The notes under the pieces were generated by a model. That model was not told where the DNA came from and searched no databases. It worked only from the letters and a program-made list of their open reading frames with translations. 64,000 nt of DNA from Trichaptum fuscoviolaceum. Taxonomy: Eukaryota > Basidiomycota > Agaricomycetes > Hymenochaetales > Trichaptaceae. Position 1 is the stretch's first letter, and each line of letters opens with the position of its first letter. Location of the stretch: contig CAJSYZ010000010.1 in the NCBI GenBank assembly GCA_910574455.1, positions 2,694,770 to 2,758,769 on the forward strand, read 5' to 3'. A program made the translations under genes and the position numbers. Positions 11,195-21,796 of the stretch are shown piece by piece.

Positions 11195-12021
11195 TAAACG
11201 ATATTTGCAGTGACAATTGTAAGTGATACATAGGTACCAGCTATTGAGCTTTGAGCTAAGTGGCAATATCTGATATAGTATTGACCATGATTAAGCGCCC
11301 AATCGGAATAGATATCTTCAGTAAATCGAAATTTTGCTGGACCCGCTCCCTTCGTGCTTCAATGAATTCTTAAATGCGTCATGTCTCAGTTGGCTACCAG
11401 CACTCGGCTGCCAATATCCATCTATATCTTGGCAGGCCCATCGGTAGCTAACTTCGAGTCTACTACTTGCCATGCAATGTTCATGAGTGTCCAGAGCATG
11501 TCTACGAGCACGATCTTGAAATCTTGCCTGGCGAAGAGGACGCGGAGTGTCTTACGTGTAGAATTATTGCTTCTATGATCTCTTGGGACATTGTATAAAT
11601 CGATGACTTTCGCATCTCAGCTGGCATTGTCAATATCCACAGCTTCAACCGACACCATTTGGATATGTACTGTATGAAGAGGGGTTTATAAGCTACAGAG
11701 GTCCAACATTATGCATATTAATTAAGAGAAGTCTAAGCCCATACGAAGATACCAGAATGTCCGCTGCATAACTTGGAAGAACTGAAGGATTTCGCACAAT
11801 TTTAAGGCAGTCCTTTACACGTTCGCTTGCTGCTGGGATTCGGTTGGCTGTCTTTGTTAAGTACTCCAGAGTCCATCGTTGATGAGTACATAATTTTGCA
11901 AACCGAATATAGAGTACCGAGAGGAAAACCGGAATTAGCTGCCACCCAGACTCAGATGCAGCCGTGTCAGCTACAGTCTACTGCCACTATTGTTTAAATC
12001 TAGCCGGAAAACTCTCCAGAG
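11195..12021 (+). other. Intergenic with a possible third fragment unit
   Basis: At 11457-11598 a short frame reads VHECPEHVYEHDLEIL then PGEEDAECL and ends at TAA. The nucleotides GGCGAAGAGGA match the unit-1 fragment near 8138, suggesting a third remnant of the same unit. No other gene signal was found. Confidence 0.25.
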
Positions 12022-12312
12022 ATGTGGGACACCGCACGAAAACAAGCGTTTGATTATGTTGGAAATGGGCTCCGGAAGTGGACACACTCGACAATGTTCA
12101 TCATAGCAAAGGGTAAGCAGTTCAAGATGTTCGAAGTTCCCGGATCGCAAATGGTAAATGGCGCAACTTGGACAAGCCTTAGGATAAACAATAACGGAAC
12201 TCAACACCCGAACAACGATCCGTACAGTATACTTGAGAACAGTGATGCGCTTCAACGGGTTCTGCTGGAGATCAAAGCAAGAGCAATGAGAGGCGACTTT
12301 ATCGATGCATGA
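12022..12312 (+). CDS. Short protein with the F.(L/M)FEV motif, possible truncated SFGI-family member
   Basis: A 96-codon frame beginning MWDTARKQAFDYV. It contains THSTMFIIAKGKQFKMFEV, which fits the family pattern of a Ser/His pair, Ile, Gly, then F.(L/M)F(E/K)V seen in the genes at 5968 and 57551. The rest (a NNNGTQHPNNDP stretch and a Leu-rich end) has no clear counterpart. A CTCCAG acceptor-like site just upstream means it could be the last exon of a longer or broken gene. Low to moderate confidence as an expressed gene. Confidence 0.4.
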   Translation: MWDTARKQAFDYVGNGLRKWTHSTMFIIAKGKQFKMFEVPGSQMVNGATWTSLRINNNGTQHPNNDPYSILENSDALQRVLLEIKARAMRGDFIDA

Positions 12313-13308
12313 AATGAGTTCGGCTAACAAGACGTTGTGGGAAAGAGAGATTGGATACATCTATACAATACATAAGTATAACAGATGTTACTGCATTAAG
12401 GGTAGCATCAGCGTGAAAGTGGCGTTAAACATTTGTGCTAGTTAATAGATGCAGTACATGAGCTGACCACTCTTCATGATGTTTTGTATGTAAGGCATTG
12501 TTAAATGGAACATAGACAATGGGTATAATGATAGAGAAATTAGCTTTGCTTGATTACTAAGGGTTATTATAATGGTCAAAATTGTGGTCAGAGGCCAGTG
12601 TCTGAGACTTTGTATTTCTGGACGTTGTATGTCCTCAAGATGATCGGCATGATCGGCAGCCTGAGCCCTGAGACAGCAGCTGTGCCAGCAGTGTGCTGTG
12701 ACCGGCGCGCCCGGAACGGATGGGGTCCGGGATACCCGGGGATGATTAAACTCGAACGACAGGCTCCCCGGCCCGTCGTAAACTTTTCCGTTGACTGCGA
12801 AATCACTTTCCGCTGGTGTTACTCTGACTCTTCACCAGAGCCTTTTGCGCTCAAGATATGGTGGCTATCTCGGCATCGAAGAATGTCATAACTGCCTTCT
12901 CAATCCCAGATCTTAGCAATGTCCTGGCGTACAGTGTAGGCCATACAGCTTACCCCTTCCATTGACATCGTTGACTGCAAGATCTGGAAGAAGCAAGGCT
13001 GCTGATGACAGACGACTGTTGTTTCAGCGTAGATGGGTGCTAGAATTTAGAGCAGCAACACCGAGAGAGGAGTTCACACTTGCAAAACAAATTTTGTGCG
13101 TTCATTCCATTCGTAACTTTGCCTCTGCCCGATGTCTTACGGATTACACTAGTAGACTGGATATGGCTTACGATCCCTCAACATAGTTCTTGCAGTCAGT
13201 AACAGAGAAGTTTCTGAAACACCGTCTTGTTCTAGCCAAGATAAGCTATAGGCGAAGGAGGGGTCGTCCATGCATCTGTGAAATCGCAGCGAAATGGGCG
13301 GGAATGTT
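12313..13308. other. Gene-poor region
   Basis: Only short unsupported frames were seen. No recognised gene, tRNA or repeat. Confidence 0.4.
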
Positions 13309-13317
13309 GTCCAAGGA

Positions 13318-13955
13318 GAATGCTAAGCCCAGACAACGAACTTCCTTTTTGGGAGTGCTCATCGGAACATGCCGGTGGTCCAATTCCGGGCATTCAGGAG
13401 ATTTGAGCTCATGATTGCTGGCACGTGAGAGGCTTTCCCCGACGCGCGTCTCTGCGCAGTTACTAGTAGTAAGTTCTCACCAACATCCGACAACTCTGAG
13501 TTTCTTGAATGCAAACAATCAGCAAAAGTTTTGTCCTCCAGAGTGCATTGAAGCTCAAACTTGCAGGACCGATGTACTGCTTCAGGATGGACCAGCAGGC
13601 ACTTTGTATTATTAGTGTATTCAAAGGGCAGGGCATCTGTGAGGGCCGCAACTTGAAGGGCCTGCATGACAGTAATGGAGGATATTATGCCAAAGCGAGG
13701 TACTCAAGACTCGGAGGAGATAGATGTTCATCAGAATTTCCCATGAAAGTCTAACAAGTCAAACAAGTTTAATTATCTATGTTAATTGGTGAATTTTATC
13801 TGTCCCGGGCAACCTAGGTCGTGGGGACTTAGTTGATTTGCCAGTTGTTACCCGTGTCAGCCTGAGCGTGTGAATGCTGAAGCAGTCTATCAGACCACCG
13901 GCAACATCCGATGAGCTGCCCAAAAAAGGAAGTTCGTTGTCTGGGCTTAGCATTC
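13318..13955. mobile_element. MULE-like non-autonomous DNA transposon (638 bp)
   Basis: The terminal inverted repeats are 63 bp long (13318-13380 and 13893-13955), beginning GAATGCTAAGCCCAGACAAC, with about 56 of 63 positions matching. Immediately outside both ends is the same 9-bp sequence GTCCAAGGA (13309-13317 and 13956-13964), read as a target-site duplication. Long inverted repeats with a 9-bp duplication are typical of Mutator-like elements. The 512-bp interior has no transposase frame, so the element would need one supplied in trans. Confidence 0.75.
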
Positions 13956-14043
13956 GTCCAAGGATGCGGGTGGCCTTTTTGTGCACGCGTGTGGGAGGAA
14001 ATGACTGACAGCTGGCCCACGAAGAGTGGACCTCTCGTGGATG

Positions 14044-14312
14044 TGTTAGATTTTGACGAACATTTCCATTTTATTGCGCATTTACGGACTTATTTTATTA
14101 TGTAATACATGGCGCGGTCAGCCTCTGAACGGCCGATATTATTTAGTTTCACTCTCGCCCTGTAATTCACCTCAGTCTTCTACCACGAATACTGAGGTGA
14201 GTATAACATTTGTATCTTATTCTTGACATTGTCTAATCACCCTGTAGTATATCTCTACAGGTGATTTAATATACTAGAGTCTTCTACCACGAATACTGAG
14301 TATATCTCTACA
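14044..14312 (+). repeat. Copia-A 5' LTR
   Basis: 269 bp, matched base for base by eye with 44295-44563. It contains the direct repeat GTCTTCTACCACGAATACTG twice, and two short palindromes: CTCAGT..ACTGAG and CTGTAG..CTACAG. These could form hairpins in the transcript ends. Confidence 0.92.
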
Positions 14313-14323
14313 GGTTATGAGCC
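14313..14323 (+). promoter_or_regulatory. Copia-A primer-binding site (initiator tRNA-Met half)
   Basis: GGTTATGAGCC starts directly after the LTR. It is complementary to GGCTCATAACC, the anticodon-arm sequence of fungal initiator tRNA-Met (CAT anticodon inside). An internal rather than 3'-terminal match is the pattern of half-tRNA priming known for Drosophila copia. Confidence 0.75.
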
Positions 14324-14379
14324 ACCGCTTTAATCTTTAAACAGATCCGCTCCTATTTCGTGACACAAACTAGTCCACT

Positions 14380-16148
14380 ATGTCCATCTCTCCTAAGAAG
14401 CTAGCTGCTCTCCGTGTGCTTCTAGAAGACGATGACGATTCTCCGGTGATTGCGGCGCTATTTGACTCTTTAATGATCAAGGGGCAAGATGTGCCACCCG
14501 GAACATTGTCCGGAGACCCTCTGAAGTCGGAATTGAAGGATACAGGCTCTGTCAAAGACGAGCATACTTCAGTCAAGTTACCTGCTGAGTCGGACACAAA
14601 GAATCCGTCAGGGAAGCTCACCGGTCAAGAAGCAGAATTATCGCATGTTCCCTCTATTCCCGACCACCCAGCCACCACAAACATTGCTATTCCAACCTAT
14701 CTCTCCAATCGTGTCAATCATCTAATACCCCCTCCGAGCGACAAATTCATAAAGATGGATCCACTCGCCATTGACGGTAGCAACTACTCGCAATGGGCTC
14801 GTCATTGCTATAAAATCATGAAACTCCGACACTTGGACACTATCATTGATGGATACGCAAATGAGTACGACACTCTCTTTGACGAAGCTGATACTCGGGC
14901 TTACCTGCAAATACATGGCAACGTTGATGGCAAACTAATGGCCGACTTCCAATCCGACAATGCATATGATCTGTGGGTCGCTCTTCAAGTTCGCTTTCAA
15001 CGGGGTTCGGTCAATGCTGTCGCAAATGCAAATACTCTCCTGCGCAGCAAGACTATCGGCTCTGGGGAATCAATGGAAGATCACATTACTCAAATGCGTG
15101 CATTCAAGTCGCAATTAACCAACGCGGGTGGCATTCTCGAAGACCACGACTGGCGTGGCATCATATGCTCTTCAATCATGAACAGCCAATGGGACGCATA
15201 CACCCTATATGCTGAGAGCTGTAAAACGGCCGAAGAGTTTATCAATCATTTATTGCTAGTTTCATCGCGTAAAAACACCGCACCTGGTACTCGGTCAAAT
15301 GATTCCGCTCTCCTTGCATCCAGTACTCATCGATCGAACAATAATCCATTCAAACGGTCTAAACGTACCGCATGTTCAAATTGCGGGGGAGTCAGGCACA
15401 CGTTTGAACAGTGCTGGAGTCCAGGGGGTGGCGCTGAAGGAAAATCAACCATCCCTGGATGGGAGATACCGGCACATATGCGGAACCGGAAAGCCAAGAC
15501 AGGGTCAACAGGATCTGCGAATGAATCTGCTCAAGTTACTCAGGAGACCGCGTCTATAGCTGAAATTGACACACAATTTGCAATGATTGCCGGCACACAT
15601 GATCGAAATCCAGATTGGCTTCTTGATACTGGGGCTACATCCCACATGGCTTACGACAGAAATTGCTTCCGCGATTATCACATTATTGATCCAATTCGCG
15701 TCAACCTAGCGGGCCTTGGAAACTCGATGATTGCCACTGGAAAGGGATCAATCATCGCTTCGCTCATTTACAATGGAGCTATAACAAAAGTTCTATTGAA
15801 AGACGTGCTACACATTCCAAATCTTGCAACGAACCTACTATCAGGCACCAAGCTCACGCAATCTGGAGTATCCGTGGTTCTCCTAGCTAAGAAAGCCATC
15901 CTATACCGTGAAAAGAAACCCTTCGGATTTGCTGCATTATCTGGCAATACCTATCGCGTTAAAATGACTATTCACGCAAATGAATCATCACTACTCACGA
16001 CGACACCGAAGAATGGTTCGGCACCTCTTAGCATATGGCATCAAAGATTAATGCACGCTTCATCCAACCGGCTTCGCCGAATGGATAAATGTGGCACGGT
16101 TGAAGGAATGACAATATCTACGGATGACATGAAATGTCAATGTGACGC
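14380..16148 (+). CDS. Copia-A Gag-Pol polyprotein, 5' part (interrupted)
   Basis: Starts at ATG and encodes Gag, a CX2CX4HX4C zinc knuckle (CSNCGGVRHTFEQC), an aspartic protease (DWLLDTGATSHM) and the integrase zinc-binding start (IWHQRLMHASSNRLRR..CQCDA). The frame is cut by insertion of gypsy-B after codon 589 plus two bases and resumes at 41727 in the matching phase. No other stop or shift was seen, so it was open when interrupted. About 48 further codons past 16148 are LTR sequence, not element protein. Closely related to copia-D. Confidence 0.9.
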
Positions 16149-16967
16149 TGTCGAGATCCCAGGCCCCTTTTCTCATTTCCCGCACTTTCCCGCCAAGGAT
16201 CCCGACATGAGCAGACAAACCCGCGGGGAGAATCCCGCCATTGGATTCCCCGCGCGAAACCTCATTCCCGAATCGCACGATCCCATGCTCACGTGACTTA
16301 TCCCGCACCACCGTCCCGGCAACCATGCACGCATACACACACTCATTTACGACAACCCGCCACGGCACACGTACATTCACTTATCAACATACGCTCATTA
16401 ATCCGCTAGTACCTCAAGGTGACGACCTGCAACAGTCTGGCATACCTAGTCTGGCTAGTCGCGGCCCCGGACCGGACGCTGACGTCCACGGACAGGCCGT
16501 AGCCATCTGGAGAGACGGGATGGACATGCCTAGCATTGCGGTCCGTAGCATGTATCGTTTGTAGTAGATAGGTGCGCATTGCGCAAGGACACTTAGCGTA
16601 GATTAACTATACAGTCTTTACGAAGTAGATAAATAGCTGTAGGCATCGTAAGGAGCACCCCACTTTTGACCTCTTGTGGAGTGCTTCCTTAGGTGCGATC
16701 TCTCTCCTTTCTCCTGTGTAGTTAGTTGCGCAATACTTACTTGTGGAGTGCTTCCTTAGGGATCCGCTTACTTGACGTTCAAAGCAGTGAAGAGTCCTAG
16801 CTGGCCTTGAGAATCCCGCGACGCGCCTGGATAGAATCCCGCGCGTTTCCCGCCCGAGTTCCCACGCTCGTTCCCAGTCGCGAATCCAGATTCCCGAACG
16901 CGGGTTCTTGTCGCGAATTCCAGTTTCCCGAAACTGTTTCCCGCTACAATTCCCGACGGTCGTAACA
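16149..16967 (+). repeat. Gypsy-B 5' LTR
   Basis: 819 bp. By eye it differs from the 3' LTR at about five bases, all transitions, plus one 1-bp gap. It is rich in the pentamer TCCCG. CTTGTGGAGTGCTTCCTTAG occurs at 16673 and again at 16740. Confidence 0.9.
16628..16693 (+). promoter_or_regulatory. Gypsy-B LTR core promoter and self-primer donor
   Basis: A TATA-like GATAAATAG (16628-16636) lies ~34 nt upstream of ACTTTTGACCT (16662-16672), which is exactly complementary to the 11-nt primer-binding site at 16970-16980. An imperfect inverted repeat (TAAGGAGCACCCCAC at 16649 and GTGGAGTGCTTCCTTA at 16676) flanks it. The transcript is inferred to start at or near 16662. Confidence 0.65.
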
Positions 16968-16969
16968 TT

Positions 16970-16980
16970 AGGTCAAAAGT
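16970..16980 (+). promoter_or_regulatory. Gypsy-B self-primer-binding site
   Basis: AGGTCAAAAGT lies two bases inside the LTR boundary. It is the exact reverse complement of ACTTTTGACCT in the LTR and does not begin with the TGG that would pair with a tRNA CCA end. Confidence 0.7.
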
Positions 16981-17056
16981 CCTGGCTCACCGCCGCTCGG
17001 ACTCGACACCCTCACGCTCTTTACTTCTACCCCCGCACCCGTACCGCCGACCAGCA

Positions 17057-18265
17057 ATGTCGTCCCACCAGGAATGGGGAGGACTCGCAGATACCTTCGC
17101 TTTCCCGTCCCCGAGCTCCTCGATGGAGGAAGACAAACTCCAGCCCATCCTTGATCGCCTCGACACCCTCGAAAAACGCTACTCCAAGCTAGTCAACGAA
17201 CACAATCAGGTTCAGAACACAGTCGCCCAGCTCAAGCACGCCAACCGGGCGTTAGAAGCCCAAATCGCGAGCCAGCCCGCCTCCCCGTCTGGGGGTGGAG
17301 CAGGGCTCAAGATGAAGCTTCCCGACACCTTCGAAGGCGAACGAGCCAAGCTGGAAAACTGGATTCACCAGATTAAGCTCTACCTGTTCGGACAACATCC
17401 GGGGCTGGACGAAACCCGCAAGGTCGCATTCGCCCTGATGCTACTGCGGGGACCGGCGCAAGACTGGGCACGACCCATTCTAGATCGACTCCAGGACATC
17501 CCGACACCGCCAGAAGCCGCCAGCCTGGAGGCCCTGTTCACCGCCCTTCGCGCCTCTTACGGAGAAATCGATGCAGACAAAGCCGCAGCCGACAAGCTGA
17601 TGCGCCTACGCCAGACAGGAACGGTCGCCGAGTTTGCGTCGCAATTCCGTGCCCTCCAAGCCCTCACCGGGTGGCCCAAGGACGCGACGACGGATGTCAT
17701 CTACCTCGACATGTTCCGGAAGGGACTCAAAGACCAGGTTCGCCAGCACATCGCCAGCACAGAGGCGAAGGATATGAAATTCGATGCCTACGTCAATTGG
17801 GTTTCCGAGACGGACGAGAAGCTAAGGCTCGCACACGCTTATGGACCAGTATCGAAGCCAGCGGCTATGCCCCGAAGCAATCCCGGCACCACTAGTTCAG
17901 CTCCGCGTACGATCCCGACTGCGGGCGCAAGCTCGACGAAGGATCCCAACGCAATGGAGATTGACAGGGTGCGCCGGGAGCGCAGGAGTAAGGGACTATG
18001 CTACTACTGCGGAGAGAAAGACCATTTGGTGAGCGATTGCCCAACGCGACCGCCATCCCGAAACCTAAAGGCTACGAAATCCACGTCCCCGTCGAGCCCA
18101 TCGCCCCCCGCGCTCCAGTCGTTCGAAGAAACGCTCAAACGTATGGCGGAACAGTACGTCCAGAATGTGCAGCAGTCCGTGCTACAGAACGCATTCGCCG
18201 CCATGACGCCCGCCGCCAAGAACATTCACAATCCCGAAGCCCCGCCCCCAGCGGATTTTCAGTAG
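17057..18265 (+). CDS. Gypsy-B Gag
   Basis: 402 residues from ATG. An N-terminal coiled-coil-like segment (~25-75, LDRLDTLEKRYSKLVNEHN) precedes a Ty3/gypsy-type Gag capsid region (~85-260) containing FEGERAKLENWIHQIKLYL, LMLLRGPAQDWA and LRQTGTVAEFASQFRAL. One zinc knuckle, CYYCGEKDHLVSDC, spans residues 315-328. The capsid packages element RNA and the knuckle binds nucleic acid. The frame ends 268 nt past the point where the pol frame opens, and pol is in the -1 frame, so Pol probably needs frameshifting; I see no textbook slippery heptamer at the stop. Confidence 0.9.
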   Translation: MSSHQEWGGLADTFAFPSPSSSMEEDKLQPILDRLDTLEKRYSKLVNEHNQVQNTVAQLKHANRALEAQIASQPASPSGGGAGLKMKLPDTFEGERAKLENWIHQIKLYLFGQHPGLDETRKVAFALMLLRGPAQDWARPILDRLQDIPTPPEAASLEALFTALRASYGEIDADKAAADKLMRLRQTGTVAEFASQFRALQALTGWPKDATTDVIYLDMFRKGLKDQVRQHIASTEAKDMKFDAYVNWVSETDEKLRLAHAYGPVSKPAAMPRSNPGTTSSAPRTIPTAGASSTKDPNAMEIDRVRRERRSKGLCYYCGEKDHLVSDCPTRPPSRNLKATKSTSPSSPSPPALQSFEETLKRMAEQYVQNVQQSVLQNAFAAMTPAAKNIHNPEAPPPADFQ

Positions 18266-21173
18266 GGTCGTATTGCTCAGTCGCGCCCTATACGACCCAA
18301 CTGCCCTTGTGGCCGAAGAACTCTCTTAATAATGGTCCCTTGTATTTAACCATCTCTACAATAGACCGTCGTCTTCGACGACATTTGAAGTTCCCGGTAC
18401 AGGTTAGCGACGGAAAGACAGATGCCTTAGCCACAGTAATGTTAGACAGCGGTGTGTCGGGAACTTTCATAAATTCCCGCTACGTTTCGCGACACGGACT
18501 CCAGACCCGGGACTTGGTAATCCCGATACTTTTGCGCAACGCAGACAATTCCCCGAACGCGATTGGACGCATCACCAAGGAAGTAGTCCTCAACGTCGAG
18601 ATGAAGGGACACTTAGAACAGCTGACCATGGCCGTCGCGGATATTGGCGACGACGATATTATCATGGGGATCGACTGGTTGCGGCACCATAACCCAACCA
18701 TTGACTGGACCAACGATGTGGTCGATCTCAACCGCTGCCCGCCCCAGTGTGACAACCAGCAACGCCTGGTCCCGCTTCCCCGCCTCGCTATAGCAGAAGA
18801 AGTCGAGACCCCCTGGGGGCCCGACAGGACCCAGGCCGAATGGGAAGCTGTCCCACCGGGATTTCGGTACTCAGAAAAATATTGGGACCAGTACCACGAC
18901 GCTGAATCCTACTTCGTCACGACGGACGACCATTTCGCGTACAAAATTGCCGCCTCGTACACCCACTCCCAGGCCATAGCTGAGAAGTCAGCAGTGAAGG
19001 AAGGCGAGAAAACCTTCGAGGAACTAGTTCCCCCCGAATTTCGTGAGTTTGCCGACGTTTTCTCGAAAGTTGAATCCGAAAGGCTTCCACTGCGCAAGCC
19101 GTATGATCACGCCATAGATTTAGAACCCGGGAAGGTTCCCCCGTACAGCAAAATCTATCCTTTGGCCCCGGCCGAACGCGACGCCCTTCGCGAATTCGTC
19201 GACGAAAACCTGCGCAAAGGGTACATACGACCTTCGAAATCCCCTGCAGCGGCTCCCGTCTTCTTTATCAAGAAAAAGGACGGAACCTTGCGCATGGTAG
19301 TCGATTACCGAAGACTGAACGATATCACGGTCAAGAATCGATACCCGCTTCCCCTCACGATGGAACTCGTAGACGCACTGCAGAAGGCGAAGGTTTTCAC
19401 GACGTTAGATTTGCGATGGGGCTACCACAACGTACGACTAAAGCAAGGTGACGAGTGGAAGGCCGCATTTCGTACTCAGGCAGGACATTTCGAACCGACG
19501 GTGATGACATTCGGGCTCACGAATGCCCCGGCGACCTTCCAGCACATGATGAACGATATCTTCAAAGACCTCATTGGAGTATATGTGATCATCTATCTTG
19601 ACGACTTGCTAATCTTTTCCGAAGATGAATCGCAGCACGAGGAACACGTACGGGAAGTCCTTAAGCGGCTGCGCGAAAACGACTTGTTCTGTAAACCCAA
19701 AAAGTGCAAATTCAAACAGACTTCCGTCGAGTATCTCGGGATGATTATTTCGCAGGGAAAGGTGGCGATGGATCCCGCCAAAGTACAGGCGGTCCTCGAC
19801 TGGCCTACCCCGAAAAAGGTGAAAGACATTCAAGCCTTCCTCGGGTTCGCGAATTTCTATCGACGCTTTATTCGGGATTTCTCGCACATCGTCAAACCGC
19901 TCACGACGCTGCTGAAGAAGGACGTTCGCTGGGCCTGGACAGAAAACCAGCAGTTCGCTTTCGACTATCTCAAGCGCATGTTCACGACCGCCCCCGTCCT
20001 GATGATGCCAGACATGTCGCGGCAATTCATCGTGGAATGCGACGCCTCTGATTTCGCGACCGGCGCGGTCTTGTCCCAGGAAGGCGACGACGGGCTGATA
20101 CATCCGGTCGCCTTTTTCTCGAAATCCCTCAACGATGTGGAACGCAACTACGAGATTTATGACAAGGAGCTACTCGCGATTATTAGAGCTCTTGACGAGT
20201 GGCGACATTATCTCGAAGGTGCGAGTCATAAACTCGATATCGTGTCTGACCACAAGAATCTGCTATATTTCTCTGAATCCCGAACGCTGACGCGACGCCA
20301 AGCCCGGTGGAGTCTGTTCCTCACCCGCTTCGACTTTACGATTCGCCATCGCCCAGGACGACTCGGGGGCAAACCCGACGCCATGTCACGACGCGTCGAT
20401 CTTCAACCAGAAGGCGAAGACAACACGGGACGGACCCTCTTGACCCCCAAAATGTTTCGACTAAAGGCAATTCGTCGGGGAATGACGCAGGTACACGGGG
20501 ATCAGGCCCTCCTACGACGCATTCGTAAGTCAGATCAGTATGAAGACGAACTGGTGGACGCGATTGAGCTGGTCAAGTCCAAGGCGCCTCGAGTCCTGAC
20601 CAAGGAACTTGAGGACTGGAGCACCGAGGAAGGCCTCATCCTGTACCAGGGTAAGGTTTACGTCCCGAAAGACGAGACCATTCGCCGGGATGTGGTGAAG
20701 ACTTACCACGACAGTCTCCCCGCCGGACATCCTGGACTTTGGAAAACGTTTGAGATGGTAAGCCGCAACTACTGGTGGCCCGGGATGTCTAACTTCGTAG
20801 AACGATACGTTTTGGGATGCGATACCTGTGCACGCACGAAAAACCGATCCCAACGCCCGGTAGGACTCCTACAACCGAACGAAATCCCGCAGGGCCCCTG
20901 GCAGGCGATTTCGTGCGATTTCATCACCCAGCTCCCCCGATCCGAGGATTACGACGCCATTTTCGTGGTGGTCGACCGTCTCACCAAGCAAGCGCATTTT
21001 ATCCCGACCACGTCGGACGTCGATGCACCGGAAACTGCAGAACTCTTCCTGCAACACGTCTGGAAGCTGCACGGAACCCCCCGCCAGATTATATCCGACC
21101 GAGGACCACAGTTTGTCGCACAGTTCATGAAAGCCCTCTTTTCCCGACTCGGTATCAAGGGTACCACGTCGAC
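17998..21173 (+). CDS. Gypsy-B Pol (protease, RT, RNase H, integrase), interrupted
   Basis: The frame is open from the Gag overlap to the insertion of array C. Order, with approximate residues from 17998: aspartic protease MLDSGVSGTFIN (~148); reverse transcriptase with FIKKKDGTLRMVVDYRRLN, FGLTNAPATFQ and YLDD (19594-19605); RNase H with VECDASDFATGAVLSQ; integrase with an H..H..CX2C zinc site (GHPGLW..GCDTC), CDFITQLP and SDRGPQFVAQF holding the first two catalytic Asp. It continues at 40848-40903. The 38 codons beyond 21173 are LTR sequence of element C. No stop or shift was seen inside, so it was probably functional up to integrase. Confidence 0.9.
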
Positions 21174-21458
21174 TGTCGGGATCCCCCAGGACCCCAACAT
21201 GTCTAAGGCAATCCCGAACAGAACCCGGTATACTGAAACCCGAATCGCGACCTTGGCTAGATCCCCGAAAGGATCCCCCGCTCTCTGATCCCGGAAGAAC
21301 CTCTGCTTCGCCATGCATTCTCCTGCTAAGAGTTCCGCCCCGCTACGACCTCCTCGCCCCTGCTTGTCCTCGCCCACGTCTCCTCGTCAGTCCCCCGCCT
21401 CGTCCCCGTGTCTCGATCCATCCCTAGCCCGCCTCATCGTTCCCCCGACTCTAGGATG

Positions 21459-21728
21459 TGTTAGGATTTTACGAACATTTCTATTTTATTGCGCATTTAC
21501 GGACTTATTTTATTACATAATACATGGCACGGTCAGCCTCTGAACGTGCCGATTCTATTTAGTTTCACTATTGTCCTGTAATTCACCTCAGTCTTCTACC
21601 ACGAATACTGAGGTGAGTATATCATTTGTATCTTATTCTTTACATTGTCTAATCATCCTGTAGTAAATCTCTACAGGTGATTTAATATAACAGAGTCTTC
21701 TACCACGAATACTGAGTAAATCTCTACA
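21459..21728 (+). repeat. Copia-D 5' LTR
   Basis: 270 bp, TGTTAG..CTACA, the same by eye as 26137-26406 and clearly related to the copia-A LTR, with the same internal repeats and palindromes. Confidence 0.94.
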
Positions 21729-21739
21729 GGTTATGAGCC
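21729..21739 (+). promoter_or_regulatory. Copia-D primer-binding site
   Basis: GGTTATGAGCC, as in copia-A, directly after the LTR and complementary to the anticodon arm of initiator tRNA-Met. Confidence 0.75.
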
Positions 21740-21796
21740 TCCGCTTTAATCTTTAACAGATTCGCTCCTATTTTGTGACACAAACTATCAAACAAC

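Noticed and set aside
12690..12790. Possible tRNA-like GC-rich fold
   Set aside because: No cloverleaf with a proper T-arm (GTTCGANNC) and acceptor stem could be drawn.
12550..12891. 113-codon plus-strand frame
   Set aside because: No motif, no paralog in the window and an overlapping antisense frame of similar quality.
16149..16296. C-terminal ~48 codons of the 638-codon copia-A frame as real protein
   Set aside because: Past 16148 the frame reads the gypsy-B LTR; the true continuation is at 41727.
16241..16564. 107-codon frame in the gypsy-B LTR as a gene
   Set aside because: Lies wholly in the LTR, is composition-driven and ends differently in the other LTR because of a 1-bp gap.
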